From Chloroflexota bacterium (GTDB taxonomy: Bacteria; Chloroflexota; Anaerolineae; Anaerolineales; Anaerolineaceae), in the NCBI GenBank assembly GCA_012798065.1, contig JAAZNW010000009.1, positions 1-33,836 of the forward strand: DNA of 33,836 bases, given 5' to 3'. Below are positions 9,101-17,380 of this stretch, one piece after another. Within the stretch, counting starts at the first letter, position 1. Each line of letters starts with the position of its first letter. The notes beneath the pieces are model-generated. The model searched no databases. It was not told the origin of the DNA and was given only the letters and a program-made list of their open reading frames with translations. Position numbers and translations under genes: made by a program.

Positions 9101-11437
9101 GTTGTCATCCCAATACAATTCCATATTGAGGTGATTACCATAAATTCCATCGATATAGCCGAACTGGTTATACCCATATAAACCCACCGGCAAAGCGTCA
9201 TCCCAGGTGGATTCCAGAGCGGTGATGCTGTTGTAAACCCCCAGAACCGCGCTGCCTTCTACCTGTAACAGCAGAGAATAACCTTTATTCTTCTCTAATA
9301 AGGGCGCTTCATCAAATTTCAGCGTGTAAGGCTGCCCACGCAGGTCAGGGTCGTTCGCGAAGCGGCTCACCAGCTCCGCGCTGGCCAAAATGGTTTGCGG
9401 GTCATCCGGGGCATATATGAAAGCTTTGACCCTCGTAACCTGGTTCTCTTCTGATTGGTCTGCCACTCGGTTTAGGACAATCTCATCCAGTTTACCGGTT
9501 TCTCGAGGGTAGATCAAAAGCTGATACGGAGAAGCGCTGGTGAGTTGGAAAACCGGTTGCGGTAGATAAATCCTCCACTGGCTGGTGTTGATTGCCACGC
9601 TGCCGCCGATGCGCAAAAAGGTGCCAGGCTCCGCCACAGAAAATTCCAATTCGTAATGCCTTCCAGGTTCCAGTGGCACCGGCGTCTGCAGCTGGATGAG
9701 CGCCTGGTCACCGGAATTGTCAGATAGACCTGAAAAATCCGCTTGCGTAAAACCTGCTCCTGCCAGATGCTTACCGTTCTGACCATATTCATAGATCGAG
9801 AGCAAAAGCGTATTTTGCAACGTGGAACCGGAATGCAGCAGTACGTGCTGCACACTGACGCTGTTGACCTGTCCATTCTTCACCGCGGTGATTTGGTAGC
9901 GATAAGGGTTTTCTGAAGAAATAACGGCTGTGTTCTGGTACGCGTACGGCTGGGTGAATATCTGCCCATCTAACCCGCTGATTTTCAGGTTGATCGCGCC
10001 GGGAATATTTTCGTAGATCCATTCGCTGGCTGCGACCCTGGTCACTGGTTTTGTGTAAATACTGCTGAAGGCTGCCGCCCAAAGCGTGGTTGCCAGCAAG
10101 GTAACCACCAGGGTCAGCCAAGAAAGGGTTCGGCCCCAGTTGAAATGACCCAATCTCCGTTTTCGACCAACTGCGCTGCCCTTTTCCAGCAGCTTAAAGA
10201 TCGTCCAGGCGGCGATCAGTGCCAGAGCCGGGTAAATGGAAATGATGTACCGCATGCTTTTCACGAAATTCATAGACTGCGTGACCAGTACAAACAGCGT
10301 CCATGACCAGATGAGAATATGCTTTTTCCAATCGCCTCTGATGATGCGCCAGGTCATCCATACCAAGCCGCCCAGTGAGAGTACGCCCAGCGGAGCACCC
10401 AACCCCCATAACACAAGGTTCTGAATGGTAAAAGTCAGCGGTCGGCGTGCCCACTGAAGGGCGTAAGGCACGTCGACATCCCCTTTCATTAAGGTGGAAA
10501 GTTCCCGCATGTTGGACAGCCAGTTGGGGTTCAATTTCAAGCCAAAAAAGCTCGGCCCGCTAAACGCGTAAGGCTGAAAAACGCGGAAGGAAACAAAGGC
10601 AATCACCCCTGCCAGTGCCAGGTTGCGAATCAACACTGGCAGAGCAGCCGCCTTCTCCTCCTCATGGAGATTCTTATAATAGATCCAGGCAGCCAGCGGA
10701 AGAAGGGCTGCCAGTGCCCAAATACTCACCTTAGAAGCCAGCGCCATCCCATACAGCAGACCAAAAAGCGCGTAAAGCCAGGCTGAACGCCAGCCAGTCG
10801 TCAGCCAGTCAGGCGCGTTTTTCCATCTTTTCTCCTTAAGCTTATCGACAGGCGAAAAGGTTCTGGACGTGGCAATATGCACCGCAGTAAGTAGAGCGCC
10901 ATAGGTGAAAAAATTGGCAAAATTATCCACTGTGAAATAATGCGAGAGCTGAATCTGCAATACCGCCAGCGCGCTAAACCCGGCTGCCAGCAACCCGAGC
11001 CGGGCGTGGCGGTACAGCCGCCTGGCAATCAGGTATATAAAAAGGATGGTGCCCAGGTCAAAAACCCCGGAAAGCACCCTGCCAACCACGTTGATCAGAT
11101 CATAACCGGTCTTCCCAAGCCACTCACCAGCGTAACGTACAATGAACAACGGCAGCGTGCCATAAACATAAAAGGTATAACCTCTATTGTTCGGGTTCAG
11201 GCTGGAAGTTGCGGTATCAAAATAGTCAGAGACGCTTTTAACCGGCGCAATGCCGGTCTCAACCATGGTCAGAAAACGTTCATCCGGGTGAAGGTGTTGG
11301 TTACCATCCCATTGAATGCCGGTAAAGCGGAAGATTGCGCCCGCCAGCAGCACCACAATGAGCAACAGGTCCCAAACCAGGTTGCCGCGTATTCCATTGT
11401 TGGCTCGTTTTTTCTTTTCAGGCTGGTCAGTCACCAC
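6149..11437 (-). CDS. giant fusion: N-terminal GT-C glycosyltransferase, central soluble domain, C-terminal YYY (DUF2298) domain
   Basis: This 1762-residue protein starts at GTG 11437 with GGAGAG just upstream; a second GTG follows immediately. Residues 1 to about 460 form a GT39-like polytopic domain with HPDERFLT in the first outer loop, the acidic motif expected of polyprenyl-phosphate-sugar-dependent transferases. Residues about 465-945 lack long hydrophobic helices and look beta-rich, probably exposed outside the membrane. Residues about 955-1762 are a YYY domain with FPPYDPWYSGGY, YYYYG near 1115, DLHAH near 1276 and NTVFKFYFQAW. No frameshift or internal stop is visible across 5.3 kb. 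The known two-domain YYY class has two YYY copies plus TPRs; this architecture differs from that. It sits 30 nt downstream of the GT4 gene in the same operon. The precise reaction is unknown. Confidence 0.82.
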   Translation of the reverse strand: MVTDQPEKKKRANNGIRGNLVWDLLLIVVLLAGAIFRFTGIQWDGNQHLHPDERFLTMVETGIAPVKSVSDYFDTATSSLNPNNRGYTFYVYGTLPLFIVRYAGEWLGKTGYDLINVVGRVLSGVFDLGTILFIYLIARRLYRHARLGLLAAGFSALAVLQIQLSHYFTVDNFANFFTYGALLTAVHIATSRTFSPVDKLKEKRWKNAPDWLTTGWRSAWLYALFGLLYGMALASKVSIWALAALLPLAAWIYYKNLHEEEKAAALPVLIRNLALAGVIAFVSFRVFQPYAFSGPSFFGLKLNPNWLSNMRELSTLMKGDVDVPYALQWARRPLTFTIQNLVLWGLGAPLGVLSLGGLVWMTWRIIRGDWKKHILIWSWTLFVLVTQSMNFVKSMRYIISIYPALALIAAWTIFKLLEKGSAVGRKRRLGHFNWGRTLSWLTLVVTLLATTLWAAAFSSIYTKPVTRVAASEWIYENIPGAINLKISGLDGQIFTQPYAYQNTAVISSENPYRYQITAVKNGQVNSVSVQHVLLHSGSTLQNTLLLSIYEYGQNGKHLAGAGFTQADFSGLSDNSGDQALIQLQTPVPLEPGRHYELEFSVAEPGTFLRIGGSVAINTSQWRIYLPQPVFQLTSASPYQLLIYPRETGKLDEIVLNRVADQSEENQVTRVKAFIYAPDDPQTILASAELVSRFANDPDLRGQPYTLKFDEAPLLEKNKGYSLLLQVEGSAVLGVYNSITALESTWDDALPVGLYGYNQFGYIDGIYGNHLNMELYWDDNAEKLERLTSILDQADALFISSNRQWGTIPRVPERYPLTSQFYRSLIGCPEQKDILWCYAVAKPGIFQGELGYKLTAVFQNDPALGPFKINDQLAEEAFTVYDHPKVLVFEKTSAYDPDKTAKTLKSVDLTSVVHKTPRQASRISGNLMLTAKEEDIQTAGGTWRELFPPESPLNRQPWLAAVTWYVVVMLLGWTVYPLVRFFFRGLLDRGYGFSRLVGLLFLAYLTWMAGSMGLPSSRVTISLVFLLLLSTGVAAAALRRGEIWQEIRKNSRRFLIIEGVFLALFVLDLAIRIGNPDLWHPWKGGEKPMDLSYFTAVLKSTTFPPYDPWYSGGYINYYYYGFVIVAVLVKWLGIEPAIAYNLILPTLFAFTGIGAYSVGWNLFARLKPDDRSSPTGEKRSYQAGLAAATAVLITGNLGTLKMLWQGLQRLAAPGGIIDGAGFFERLGWFFSGVMRFVNGARLPYGFGDWYWNPSRAIPGDVITEFPFFTFTYADLHAHMIALPITLLVLGWVVSILFRNWEAHSSARFQTAAGLIITILFGGFTIATLRPTNTWDLPTYFLLAVFVLFYSSYRNAQPPSGFLPAAPCWLRRILYSMIFIGVLAAGVMLFYLPFTEKFGQAYGMIDVWKGDHSPLGSYLVHWGWQLFLIVSWFAWETRDWLASTPASAIRRMKPYLGYLQVIGVLFTMVVALLTLLRVHIGWLVCILGVWALVLLLRPHQADSKRLVLFMTGTALVLTLFVELFALQGDIGRMNTVFKFYFQAWTLLAIAASAALLWLIPAATSVWKSGISTAWQVLTVILIAGSLLYPLTASMDKIRDRMSASAPIGLDGDAFMQSATYFDQGVEMDLNQDYQAVQWMRENVQGSPVIIETNTVEYRWGNRFTIYTGLPGVLGWNWHQRQQRGFLDYNGINNRLNDIPLFYQTTDIEQALEILKRYQVKYIILGQMERAYYSGAGLDKFANYDGLYWKEVFHEKDTVIYEMID

Positions 11438-11467
11438 TTGTCTCTCCGAAGCTGATTGTGCCCGGTT

Positions 11468-12628
11468 TTAATGTAACTCAACCGTGATTTCGTTAAAAAG
11501 CCTTTCATACGCTGCTGCGGTTGTATCGGGGTCGTAAGCCGAAAAATCAGTGTTGGCTTCCTGTATGAGCTGCGGGTTTTGTAAAGCGTGCAGGATACCG
11601 CGGGCAAGCGCATCAGCATCTCCAATCGGGAAAATGGATCCCATGCGATGCACTTTCACCGGCTGCCGCACCCCGGGAAGGTCAGAGGTAATGCTGCGTA
11701 CGCCGTTCATCATGGCTTCGATCTGCACCAATCCAAAAGATTCAGTAGAGTTCAGGCTCGGAACTACCAGCAAATCCAGGTTGGCGTAAAAAGCCGCCAT
11801 CTGCGCGGGCGACATCGATCCCAAGAATTTCCAGTTACCTGCCTGCTCAAATTCTTTTATTTGAGGTTCCAGGCGTGCGAAATACCCTTCCTCTCCAATA
11901 ATATTTTTATAAGGTCCAACGAATTGGAACAAAGCGTTGGGGAATTCGTTAATCACACGGGGGATGGCGCGCAGAAGCACTTCCACGCCTTTCTCTGTTG
12001 CGAATCGCGCAGCCATGCCAATAACCGGTCGTTGGGCTTGCGGGTTATACGCAGCCTGAAACGCGCTGATCTCTGTTTTTGAAACGCGCGGCAACACCAC
12101 CGGAGGAGGGATAATCCTCACTTTCTTCATATATCTACGCGTATACCAAGAGTGCCTGGCGTAATCTTCTGTATAGGTCACGATACGGTGAGTAAATTTG
12201 GCAGCCAGTTCGTTCATCGTCAACACCGCCAGGTTGGCTGCCCGGTTAAATAAGCCGGGCGGTAATTCAAGATCACAATGGTAGGTGATGATGGTGGGCT
12301 TTTTGAGCAGCCTGCCGCGTAACGCAACTCCGGCTGCATCGAATTGTGGCAGGTGCAACTGGATCACATCATGTTCTTTTACCAGTTTGCTGGCCAGCCA
12401 GCCAAAGGTAGGCATGATCACACCCTTGCTCAAACGCATCAACACCGGCGCGCGGATGATGCGCACATCTTCGTCTAATTCATCCGCAGCCAGGTTTTTT
12501 TCAAACCGCGAGGTTAGAACAGTCACCTGGTGTCCGCGACGGGCAAAGGCTTTCGCGATCCTCTCCGCATAGATGGTCAGACCACTGATATGAGGGCGAT
12601 AATAGGTGAGGACGATCAGGATCTTCAA
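11468..12628 (-). CDS. GT4-family glycosyltransferase
   Basis: This is a GT-B fold retaining glycosyltransferase. The N-terminus (LKILIVLTYYRPHISG, then AERIAKAFARRGHQVTVLT) is the classical acceptor-side start of GT4 enzymes. The C-terminal half has AARFATEKGVEVLL and the EX7E motif as ESFGLVQIE, which binds the sugar-nucleotide donor. It would act on the cytoplasmic face, adding a sugar to a lipid-linked or soluble acceptor. The ORF track starts at TTG 12655, but alignment to the usual N-terminus favours TTG 12628, which overlaps the upstream TGA as TTGA. An AAAGGAG lies about 14 nt before it, which is longer than ideal, so the start is uncertain by 9 codons. It lies between the sugar epimerase and the GT-C/YYY fusion genes. 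The donor sugar cannot be read from the sequence. Confidence 0.88.
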   Translation of the reverse strand: MKILIVLTYYRPHISGLTIYAERIAKAFARRGHQVTVLTSRFEKNLAADELDEDVRIIRAPVLMRLSKGVIMPTFGWLASKLVKEHDVIQLHLPQFDAAGVALRGRLLKKPTIITYHCDLELPPGLFNRAANLAVLTMNELAAKFTHRIVTYTEDYARHSWYTRRYMKKVRIIPPPVVLPRVSKTEISAFQAAYNPQAQRPVIGMAARFATEKGVEVLLRAIPRVINEFPNALFQFVGPYKNIIGEEGYFARLEPQIKEFEQAGNWKFLGSMSPAQMAAFYANLDLLVVPSLNSTESFGLVQIEAMMNGVRSITSDLPGVRQPVKVHRMGSIFPIGDADALARGILHALQNPQLIQEANTDFSAYDPDTTAAAYERLFNEITVELH

Positions 12629-13650
12629 AACAGGTTCTGGTTCTCCTTTACCCAATCAAATAATCGCCTGATCCCCTGTTTTACAGTAACTCTCGGTTCC
12701 CATCCCAGCACGCTCCGGGCTTTACGGATATCCGAGATGTAAACCGGCTGATCTCCCGGCCGCCATTCACGGTTTCGCGTCTTGATAGAATGACCGAGTA
12801 ATTCCTCCAGGATTGGGCGGAACTCAAGCCACACCGAGATTGAATTCTCCCTGCCGCCGCCGATATTAAAGACCTGCCCCCTGCTCGCCTCAACGCGAGA
12901 AAACGCGGCATCGTAAGCGTCCAGCAGGTCATCAATGAACAGAACATCGCGAACCTGTTTACCATTGCCATAAATGGTGATCGGCTTGCCAGTGACCGCT
13001 GCGATGATGAACCATGCCAGCCAGCCCTGGTCTTCGATACCAAACTGGCGCGAACCATAGATGCAGGATTGCCTGAAAACGACGGTTGGGAGGCCATAAA
13101 TTCGAAAATAGTCGCGGGTGTATTGATCTCCAGCTCCCTTAGAGCAACCATAGGGCGAATGAAAATCAAGTGCTTGGTTTTCATTGATACCGTGCGGGTG
13201 GTCAAGATAATCCAGGCGAGTTTCCTGCTCGATAACCTGCTCGTCCTCCATCCCCCCATACACCTTGTTGGTCGAAGCGTACAGGAATACAGGGTTCCTG
13301 CCTGAGGCGCGTGCTGCTTCAAGCACGTTGAATGTTCCACCAGCATTGATCTCAAAATCAGTGCGCGGATCGCAAACCGAAGTGGTCACCGCCACCTGCC
13401 CAGCCAGGTGAAGAATGCGGTCTGCTCCCCTGGCAGCCGTTTTGATGGCGGCGGCATCGCGCACATCTTCTTTGACCAGTTCAAATGAGCGCCGCTCGAA
13501 ACGGTCGCTCAGCCATTCAATATTCAATTCTGCGCCGCGGCGTGAAAGGTTATCAAAAATCACCACTTTTTCGCCACGAGCCAGGCACCTGGCTGCATAA
13601 TTGGCACCAATGAACCCTGCTCCTCCTGTAATCAGCGTAAAACCGTTCAT
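12625..13650 (-). CDS. NAD-dependent sugar epimerase, CDP-paratose 2-epimerase-like (extended SDR)
   Basis: This is an extended short-chain dehydrogenase with the NAD motif GGAGFIG at residues 8-14, the active-site YGCSK and an upstream ASTNKVYGG. The run VVFRQSCIYG followed by RQFGIEDQGW is characteristic of CDP-paratose 2-epimerases (tyvelose epimerases) and rarer in UDP-glucose 4-epimerases. It would interconvert a nucleotide-activated sugar in the cytoplasm for the nearby glycosyltransferases. The ORF track begins one codon early at GTG 13653; ATG 13650 behind TAGGAG is the better start. The stop overlaps the GT4 start. No CDP-glucose synthesis genes (rfbF, rfbG or rfbH type) are visible in the window, so the true substrate could be another nucleotide sugar. 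Confidence 0.8.
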   Translation of the reverse strand: MNGFTLITGGAGFIGANYAARCLARGEKVVIFDNLSRRGAELNIEWLSDRFERRSFELVKEDVRDAAAIKTAARGADRILHLAGQVAVTTSVCDPRTDFEINAGGTFNVLEAARASGRNPVFLYASTNKVYGGMEDEQVIEQETRLDYLDHPHGINENQALDFHSPYGCSKGAGDQYTRDYFRIYGLPTVVFRQSCIYGSRQFGIEDQGWLAWFIIAAVTGKPITIYGNGKQVRDVLFIDDLLDAYDAAFSRVEASRGQVFNIGGGRENSISVWLEFRPILEELLGHSIKTRNREWRPGDQPVYISDIRKARSVLGWEPRVTVKQGIRRLFDWVKENQNLF

Positions 13651-13657
13651 CACTCTC

Positions 13658-14680
13658 CTAACCCGTGGGGTTTTCCACGTTTTTTTTGTTCACCAGCGAA
13701 TCAAGTAAAGTGGATAGTTTTTGACCATCCCGCGCCATCCCCCACAAACCAAACACAGCGGTGACAAAAATCTGCACCAGATGTAAGACAATCGCATAAG
13801 CCACCGCGGAACCGCTGGAAATACCCAGCAGCGCGAAGGCTCCCAGGATGGTCGCTTCATAAACACCCACTGAAGCCGGCGCAGATGGGATGGCAACACC
13901 CAGCGCGATCAAACCTGATGTAAAAGCCCCCCACCATAACGGGGCGGAAGGTGCCAGTTGCGCAATCGTCCAGTAATACAGCAGCACCCACAGTAACCAC
14001 GTTATGCCAATCCAAAAAACACTTAACAAAAACTGCCCTGGGTGCACCAGGGCGGAAAGCCCATCCAGGATTTTACTGACTTGCGGCAAAACACGGTTCT
14101 TGATGAAACCAATGCGCACTTCTTTGCTTTCTATCCAGGTTTGAAATTTCTGCCGCTTTACTGAAATTAAGAAGAGGATGACCAAGCCAACCAGGATGAC
14201 CACAAAGGCAGAAAAAGCAATCGGTTTGATCCATTCTGAACCGACAACCATGGGCAATGTGAGCAATATAATGCTGGCGGCGAAAACAATATCAAAAGCT
14301 CGTTCGATAAGAATGGTCGATAGCACGTGCAGCGTTCCCAGCCCGGAAGAACGACCGACGAAAAGCGCGCGTCCCAGTTCTCCCACCCGTAAAGGGAAGA
14401 TATTGTTGAGAAAATACCCTTCGCAAATACCAAAAAATGAATTGACCAGGGTGATTTTATTGCCGAGAATTGCCCTCCAGGCGATGCTGCGCGCGATGAG
14501 CGATAATAACGTGAGAAAGATGAGCAGTAAAACGTAGCCGATTTTTACTGTCTTTAAGGCTTCGCCAATGTGCTGCCCGCGGGTGAAATGGGCGATGGCG
14601 TAAACCGCCATCGCGCTGATGAGGAGCCCCGGCAGCCACCTCGCAGCCTGCTTTTTCCAGTTGGGGCGAACCATGCTCAT
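13658..14680 (-). CDS. flippase-like membrane protein (LPG synthase TM / YbhN-AglD superfamily)
   Basis: This 340-residue protein has about eight hydrophobic helices. It matches the lysylphosphatidylglycerol synthase transmembrane family in its central [13 protein letters not shown] stretch near residues 96-108 and a C-terminal [17 protein letters not shown] motif, both typical of that superfamily. Members lacking the catalytic soluble domain, as here, include archaeal AglD-like proteins and YbhN, often found beside glycosyltransferases and suspected of roles in lipid-linked sugar handling. It sits between lepA, overlapped as ATGA, and the epimerase gene. In this operon a role in moving or presenting a polyprenyl-linked sugar is a reasonable inference; the direction and substrate are not known. 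Confidence 0.8.
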   Translation of the reverse strand: MSMVRPNWKKQAARWLPGLLISAMAVYAIAHFTRGQHIGEALKTVKIGYVLLLIFLTLLSLIARSIAWRAILGNKITLVNSFFGICEGYFLNNIFPLRVGELGRALFVGRSSGLGTLHVLSTILIERAFDIVFAASIILLTLPMVVGSEWIKPIAFSAFVVILVGLVILFLISVKRQKFQTWIESKEVRIGFIKNRVLPQVSKILDGLSALVHPGQFLLSVFWIGITWLLWVLLYYWTIAQLAPSAPLWWGAFTSGLIALGVAIPSAPASVGVYEATILGAFALLGISSGSAVAYAIVLHLVQIFVTAVFGLWGMARDGQKLSTLLDSLVNKKNVENPTG

Positions 14681-16476
14681 TCATCCTCCAAACGCAGCAC
14701 AGCCATAAAGGCTTCCTGGGGAATTTCCACATCACCAATCATTTTCATGCGGCGTTTCCCTTTTCTCTGTTTTTCGAGCAATTTCTTTTTACGGGTGATA
14801 TCCCCGCCATAACATTTCGCCAGTACATCCTTGCGCAGCGCTTTAACATTCGCGCGTGAAATCACCCGTCCGCTGGCAGAAGCCTGGATTGCCACATCGA
14901 AAAGCTGGCGGGGAATCAGCGCCTTCAAGCGGGTGATCAGCGCCTGCCCTTTATGGTAGGCATCTTCTTTATGAACAATCGCTGCCAGCGCGTCGACAGG
15001 CTCGCTATCCACCAGGATCTCGAGTTTCACCAGGTTGCCTGGTCGGTAATCCAAAAAGTGGTAGTCCATTGAAGCATAACCGCGGGTGCGTGACTTAAGG
15101 TCATCGAAGAAATCTACAATCAATTCGGATAGTGGTATATCATAGTTGAGCTGCACGCGGTTGGGAGAAGGGTAATCTTGAGAGACGAAAATCCCACGGC
15201 GTTTTTTGGTGAGTTCCATGATCACGCCATAAAACTCAGTCGGGCTGATGACTTCCAGGCGCATCCATGGTTCACGGACCTCGGCAATGAGCGCCTCATC
15301 CGGAAGGCGAGCGGGGGAGGAAATCCGCAAGACCTCTCCACTAATCTCTACAACTTCATATTCTACAGAAGGAGCGGTCACCACAATATTGAGGTTATAT
15401 TCACGTTCGATACGTTCCTGAATAATCTCCATGTGGAACAGGCCCAAAAAGCCGCAACGGAAGCCAAAATTCAAGGCCTGAGAAGTTTCCGGCTCAAAGA
15501 CCAGCGAAGCATCGTTCAGCTGAAGCCTCTCAAGGGCTTCTTTTAACGCTTCATAATCCTCGCCTTCAACCGGATAAATGCCGGCAAAAACCATTGGTTT
15601 GGGGTGCTTATAACCGGGGAGAGGCGCCGCCGCCGGCTCTGAGGAGAGCGTAAACGTATCGCCCACGCGGCATTCCTTCACGGTCTTCAAGCCTGTGGCA
15701 ACATAGCCCACATCACCAGCAGATAACAACGGGACGGGTATCATCCCAGGAGCGAAGATACCTATCTCAACCGGTTTTACGTCTGCTTTTGTCGCCATCA
15801 ACCGTAGAGTGGTATCCGCGTTAATGTTCCCCTGCATCACGCGCACATATGCCACGACTCCCTTATAAGAGTCGTAATGGCTGTCAAAAATTAGCGCCTG
15901 CAGTGCAGCGCTATCATCCCCTTTCGGGGGCGGAATTTGTGTGACAATGGCGTCCAGCACCTGGTACACATTCAAACCGTCCTTGGCAGAAACCCTGATG
16001 ATCTCTTCAGCGGGCAACCCCAACAGAGACTCAATATCCTCCGCGACTTCATCAGGTCTGGCAGAGACCAGGTCAATTTTATTAATCACCGGCAGAATGG
16101 TCAGGTTAGACTCAATCGCCAGGTACAGGTTGGCCAGGGTTTGCGCTTCAATACCCTGCGTGGCGTCCACCACCAGTAACGCCCCTTCACAAGCCTCCAA
16201 AGCCCGGCTTACCTCGTAATTGAAATCAACATGCCCAGGAGTATCTATCAGGTTTAATTCATACGTCTTACCGGCATGAACGTAGTTCATGCGCACCGCT
16301 GATGCTTTGATGGTCACGCCTTTTTCGCGTTCCAGGTCCATCGAATCCAGCACCTGTTCCGTCATCTCTCTGTCCGAAATGGTGCCGGTGAGTTGAAGCA
16401 TGCGGTCTGCCAGCGTGGATTTGCCATGATCCACGTGGGCGATGATACAAAAGTTGCGAATTCTTTCTGTGGACAT
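14677..16476 (-). CDS. lepA: elongation factor 4 (LepA), ribosome-associated GTPase
   Basis: This 599-residue translational GTPase has the normal family length. The G1 motif is HVDHGKST at residues 14-21, with DTPGHVDF as G3 and NKIDL as G4. The C-terminal region has [12 protein letters not shown] and the basic tail [17 protein letters not shown], diagnostic of LepA/EF4 and absent from EF-G. It acts on the ribosome, affecting elongation or initiation under stress. It starts at ATG 16476, 18 nt after the tlyA stop, with no clear Shine-Dalgarno. A TATACT on the minus strand (16492-16487) could be an own -10 very close to the ATG, but no -35 is seen, so co-transcription with tlyA is the simpler reading. 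Its stop overlaps the flippase-like gene. Confidence 0.97.
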   Translation of the reverse strand: MSTERIRNFCIIAHVDHGKSTLADRMLQLTGTISDREMTEQVLDSMDLEREKGVTIKASAVRMNYVHAGKTYELNLIDTPGHVDFNYEVSRALEACEGALLVVDATQGIEAQTLANLYLAIESNLTILPVINKIDLVSARPDEVAEDIESLLGLPAEEIIRVSAKDGLNVYQVLDAIVTQIPPPKGDDSAALQALIFDSHYDSYKGVVAYVRVMQGNINADTTLRLMATKADVKPVEIGIFAPGMIPVPLLSAGDVGYVATGLKTVKECRVGDTFTLSSEPAAAPLPGYKHPKPMVFAGIYPVEGEDYEALKEALERLQLNDASLVFEPETSQALNFGFRCGFLGLFHMEIIQERIEREYNLNIVVTAPSVEYEVVEISGEVLRISSPARLPDEALIAEVREPWMRLEVISPTEFYGVIMELTKKRRGIFVSQDYPSPNRVQLNYDIPLSELIVDFFDDLKSRTRGYASMDYHFLDYRPGNLVKLEILVDSEPVDALAAIVHKEDAYHKGQALITRLKALIPRQLFDVAIQASASGRVISRANVKALRKDVLAKCYGGDITRKKKLLEKQRKGKRRMKMIGDVEIPQEAFMAVLRLEDE

Positions 16477-16494
16477 ACCGGAATAAAGTATACC

Positions 16495-17334
16495 TTATTT
16501 CAATTTCCCATCAGGTTCCGGTTGGCAGGGTTGGTCAGCGGTGGTTCCCTCGTTCCATGGTAACCCCTCAATCAGCCTTTCAACATCTGCAGGCGTCTCA
16601 CCCGGGTAGATCAGGTGCGCCAGGAACTCGATATTCCCTTTCGGTCCGGTTAAAGGTGATCTGATCAAACCATCAGCGGTGTAGCCTTCTTTTTGAGCAA
16701 AATCCAACACCTGGCGTAATACTGCGCGATGAATTTCAGGGTCACGGATGACGCCGCTGCCCCGGGCAGTTTCACTCCGGCCGGCTTCAAATTGCGGTTT
16801 AATCAGCGCAACGACCTCCCCTTTTTGGGCGTTCAACCATCGGCGCACAACTGGCAGTAATGTTCTTAATGAGATGAACGAGGCGTCAATTACCACCAGA
16901 TCGATCGGTTCATGAAAGGTGGTGATATAGCGCGCGTTCTGTTTCTCCATCACCACCACTCGCGCGTCATTCCGTATTTTCCAATCCAGCACGCCATAGC
17001 CAACATCCACCGCGAATACTTTTTTTGCTCCGTGCTGTAACAGGCAATCGGTGAACCCACCAGTGCTGGCCCCTACATCAACACAAACCCTGTCCGCCAG
17101 AGAAGTCAGATGAAAAGCCTGCAGTGCGGAAAGCAGCTTTTCTCCGCCGCGGGAAACAAAACGTGGCGATTCGCTGATTTCGATCAAATCCCCCGGGTCC
17201 ACCTTGGTGCCGGGCTTCAGCACCACCTGGTGATTTACACGTACGCTGCCAGCCATGATCAGCCGTTGCGCCTGTGACCGGCTGGGTGAAAGACCACGTG
17301 ACTCCATCAGAATATCCAGACGCGTTTTTTGCAT
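16495..17334 (-). CDS. tlyA: TlyA-family rRNA 2'-O-methyltransferase
   Basis: This 279-residue protein has an N-terminal S4 RNA-binding domain (about residues 1-65, with SRSQAQRLIMAGSVRVN) followed by an FtsJ-like SAM methyltransferase domain. The SAM motif is DVGASTGGFTDCLL. The catalytic K-D-K-E set is probably represented by RGGEKL, VIDASFISL, ALIKPQFEAG and IEFLAHL. Known members methylate ribose in 16S and/or 23S rRNA and some influence capreomycin susceptibility. It is the first gene of the long leftward operon. The ATG at 17334 has no Shine-Dalgarno but a TAGAAT -10-like element exactly 6 nt upstream, suggesting a leaderless transcript. The C-terminal tail is slightly longer than usual. 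Confidence 0.93.
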   Translation of the reverse strand: MQKTRLDILMESRGLSPSRSQAQRLIMAGSVRVNHQVVLKPGTKVDPGDLIEISESPRFVSRGGEKLLSALQAFHLTSLADRVCVDVGASTGGFTDCLLQHGAKKVFAVDVGYGVLDWKIRNDARVVVMEKQNARYITTFHEPIDLVVIDASFISLRTLLPVVRRWLNAQKGEVVALIKPQFEAGRSETARGSGVIRDPEIHRAVLRQVLDFAQKEGYTADGLIRSPLTGPKGNIEFLAHLIYPGETPADVERLIEGLPWNEGTTADQPCQPEPDGKLK

Positions 17335-17340
17335 AAACCA

Positions 17341-17346
17341 ATTCTA
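17341..17346 (-). promoter_or_regulatory. -10 element for leaderless tlyA transcript
   Basis: TAGAAT reads toward tlyA and is followed by 6 nt and then the ATG at 17334, so transcription would begin at or within a base or two of the start codon. No Shine-Dalgarno and no good -35 are present. The arrangement matches TANNNT leaderless promoters described in Deinococcus and Thermus. This is inferred from spacing. Confidence 0.45.
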
Positions 17347-17368
17347 ATCGCGAACAATGGACTTGTGA

Positions 17369-17374
17369 TATATT
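17369..17374 (+). promoter_or_regulatory. -10 element for leaderless ubiA-type prenyltransferase transcript
   Basis: TATATT (alternatively TATTAT at 17371-17376) lies 6 nt before the ATG at 17381 and mirrors the tlyA element on the other strand. No Shine-Dalgarno precedes the ATG and no -35 consensus is visible, which fits a leaderless start. Confidence 0.45.
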
Positions 17375-17380
17375 ATCCTC

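Noticed and set aside
12629-12655. GT4 start at TTG 12655
   Set aside because: The extra residues MGKGEPEPV do not fit the GT4 N-terminus, and TTG 12628 overlaps the upstream stop in the usual way. It is not fully excluded because the Shine-Dalgarno spacing to 12628 is long.
16487-16492. TATACT as a lepA-specific leaderless promoter
   Set aside because: It is 10 nt from the ATG rather than 6, and no -35 is seen; tlyA-lepA co-transcription is enough to explain expression.
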